Shown in pieces: positions 61,571 through 64,000 of a DNA stretch of 64,000 nucleotides. A model generated the notes under the pieces. The model was not told the DNA's origin. It saw only the letters and a list, made by a program, of their open reading frames with translations, and ran no database searches. A program made the position numbers and the translations under genes. The first letter of the stretch is position 1, and the number at the start of each line of letters is the position of its first letter. Source of the stretch: Linepithema humile. Lineage: Eukaryota > Arthropoda > Insecta > Hymenoptera > Formicidae. Where the stretch lies: NCBI RefSeq assembly GCF_040581485.1, contig NC_090129.1:23938764-24002763 (forward strand), written 5' to 3'.

Positions 61571-62501
61571 TCGAACGCGTGCGCTTGTTCTTTTTCCTCC
61601 TCTCTCTCGTCCTCACCGCGGACTCCTTCCTGAGCGCTGTTGCCACCTGTTTCGTGAAAATTTCGCACGGCACGACGTGCGTATTGTACACCTGCGTGAA
61701 TGCGCTCGCTCGCGCGTGCACAGCATCACGTATATGCGCGCATCGCGAATCCGAATCGCGACTTTCGTTCAATTCGTTTGCAAGAGCGATCTCTGCCTCT
61801 ATTGAAAGCCAGCATCGAAATATCGTACGAAATCCCAGTGAAAGTCGACGTATTCACAACTTGATTCAATGTAATCCGAAAAGATCGAGCTTTCGAATCT
61901 CGATACAGTGCTGTAAAATCGTCGGTAATGCCACGGCCTCAGCTGTTAATGAATTGAATTGAAATCAGAACCGAGTAATAATTGTGTGTATATATATATA
62001 TATTAACATTATAATTATTAAAATACTGACGCATCCTTTTCTTTCCCAACCTCCCCTCCTCATTCCTCATTAAATCGCACGATGTGTTTTAAAGCCAGTG
62101 TCACATGGTATACATAATAAAGTATTCCGCACGAGACTATCTTTCGTTTATTTTCATTAACGCTCTATCTCTCGCCTGTATGTCATCAACTGAATTACAT
62201 GGTCGTATTTGCCGGTGGGGAACAGGTACCTGTAGATTATGGGAAGTAATTACGCTTTCGCATATGATGATATGGCGCTTTATTAACGCTATAGTGCATC
62301 TGCAAGCTGCGTTACACTTTAATTAATAGTTATGCGAAGAGAAACAAGGATTGAAGAAGTAGCACTTTGCAAATGCTAGAGAGCGAGGTATGAAGCATTT
62401 CATTAAGATTAAAGCTCTCGATATGAAAATGAAATTCATAGTATTTAGGTCACTTCGAAAAGTTCTCTTCCGAAGTCCCTTTTAATTCGAAATTCGTCCA
62501 A

Positions 62502-62518
62502 TTTTTTTTTTTTTTTTT
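62502..62518 (+). repeat. Poly(T) run of 17
   Basis: A homopolymer T run between CGTCCAA and GAACCG, with no recognised element around it. Confidence 0.7.
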
Positions 62519-63263
62519 GAACCGTATATAAATCAATTATTGAGAAACGATGGATAGTCGTCGAAAGAGAGAAGATTTATATTGATGTTATTAATTCATT
62601 ATATTATATCATATTTATTTTTGTAATAAAATTTAGAGAACAACGCGAGGACTTTGATGTGTCCCAACGCATTGTAACAGACACGTGAAGCAGATTTCCA
62701 ATAACAAAGGCAGAAGTTATCCCGGATGCAATTTAGCGTTCACGTCGCGTCTCATCGAGACAAGATGAAGCGTGCCTTTAATACTGTACGCGTGATATGG
62801 CATGATAAGTATCGTACACATTTTCGCCCGAGTGGAGCCGATCCTCGACAATTGGCGCGCAACGAAGTATTCTATATGCATGTATCATTTATTTTCAGTG
62901 TCGCGAATTTTTAAACGCGATTTAGCGTCGAATGTGAAAATTTATACGAGGTATGGAACGCACGAAGTCAATTTCGAAGTAAATGATATTAAAATCAGAG
63001 CGGGCAAATTCCTTGCGGTTAATTTCTAAAGAGCGCATAGCTCAGGCAAGATTTGTAGGGCTGTTAATGACCGCAACGCTATTAATAGCCGGAGAAATGA
63101 ACACCGTGTGTCTCTGATAACGCGCACTTTGTCGTGCTTTGTTTCAAGAAGACTGTATTATCAGAATCATGGATTTCTCCTTTAGGCGTCTTTCAGAAAG
63201 TTGTCCGATTTATTTTCTGTGAATATTGAAAGAAGTTTTATCGTAAGAAGAGCCAACTAATGC

Positions 63264-63383
63264 AAAATTAATTTTTAATAATCTGAGATTCCTAGATGGC
63301 GAATATTTTTTCATGCCTTAATAAGATCCGATGCGGGAGAAACATCGCTACCTACGTACCTCAGATTATTAAAAATTAATTTT
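63264..63383. repeat. Perfect 24-bp inverted repeat with a 72-nt spacer
   Basis: The arm at 63264-63287 begins AAAATTAATTTTTAATAATC and the arm at 63360-63383 is its exact reverse complement over all 24 bases. Matching stops abruptly on both sides. The pair could be the ends of a small MITE, a foldback element or the stem of a transcribed hairpin. Confidence 0.6.
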
Positions 63384-64000
63384 CCGCCGTCAAGCGCGCT
63401 CTTATTAGCTTAAAATATATATAGCTTATTGATTGCATATTCCAGAAAGCCTTTATTCGTACTTCCTATTATTTCTTAATAACAAATAACCGTGAAAAGA
63501 AGGAGAAAAACGATGTTATTACAACGCCGGCGTTATTTTATAGGGCGTTTTCGTTTGGCAGGAAGAAACTCATACATGCCGAAACACGCGGGAGCAACGA
63601 AGAAAAAAGGGACGGGGACGTGGGGTGAAATAAGGATACAGAGAGGGACCCGGCAATATAGGGTGGTGGCGAAAAGAGGGTCAATGGTGTGTCGGGATGA
63701 GTCACGGCGGCGCCCGGCGTTTTTCTCCCGCGTCTGATGACACTGCTCGTGCGAAACGAACGCGAAATGCAATCTGCCGCTGCATTGTAGAATCGATCGA
63801 TGCGTCTGAGAAATGCGATCGATAGCCTTTGACGCAATAGTTTATTACTATTTTTTACTCGATTCGCCAGTGATGTAAAAACGATACCAGACGCGTCCTC
63901 GTACATTGAATTTTTAATCCGCGGCGAATTAATCACGCCTCGTGGATGACAGTTCGTAAATCATGAGCCGCGTGCTCGGCGCAGGAACACGCAACTTTCT

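Larger units (their letters stand above)
61206..64000. other. Right end of the window: no supported gene; possible intron of the candidate gene
   Basis: The first 360 bp are pyrimidine-rich with CT repeats. The rest alternates AT-rich and GC-rich sequence, with a 17-nt T run at 62502-62518 and a perfect inverted repeat at 63264-63383. Frames of up to 159 codons (61483-61962) show no known domain. Confidence 0.5.

Noticed and set aside
61483..61962. 159-codon plus-strand frame right of the candidate exon
   Set aside because: It starts in a pyrimidine-rich repeat and shows no domain, so low-complexity sequence explains much of its length.

Overview
The window is animal nuclear DNA with spliced genes (GT-AG introns), long AT-rich spacers, GC-rich islands and many microsatellites. 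Every recognisable protein is an arthropod or general eukaryotic family. The corazonin peptide on the minus strand is the [Arg7] form (QTFQYSRGWTN plus GKR), so this is an insect and not a honeybee, which carries a different form. The genome style fits a hymenopteran such as an ant, but that placement is inference.

Left end (1-7 kb), compact housekeeping genes. A minus-strand first coding exon of an epsin-related ENTH-domain gene (CLINT1 / lqfR type, 1189-1238) leaves the window on the left. It sits head to head with a seven-exon RhoGAP gene of the ARHGAP19 / RhoGAP54D type (1818-5175, plus). That gene converges with a three-exon LSM1 gene (6862-6000, minus), and their poly(A) signals lie about 150 bp apart.

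Centre (7-49.6 kb), one large developmental gene. After about 18 kb with no supported gene comes a TLX-class homeobox gene (C15 / clawless orthologue) on the plus strand. It has three coding exons (25995-26769, 42661-42889, 47733-47973) with introns of about 15.9 and 4.8 kb, and encodes 414 aa. The large introns and flanking deserts are typical of a developmentally regulated transcription factor. No other homeobox is visible, so its NK-cluster partners are not in this window.

Right end (49.6-64 kb). After about 7 kb without a gene comes corazonin on the minus strand (coding exons 57072-56860 and 56669-56559, 107 aa). A TATA box, initiator and 68-nt ATG-free exon ending in a splice donor at 59842-59748 look like its non-coding first exon. 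Beyond it lie an imperfect 130-bp tandem triplication (60227-60616), a GC-rich stretch with GTC-type repeats and a perfect CRE, and a possible short first coding exon (61167-61205) of an unidentified plus-strand gene that would continue past the right edge. The last kilobase holds a perfect 24-bp inverted repeat.

The genes do not form an operon or pathway. They are independent neighbours: membrane traffic (epsin-R), Rho signalling (RhoGAP), mRNA decay (LSM1), patterning (TLX/C15) and neuroendocrine signalling (corazonin).
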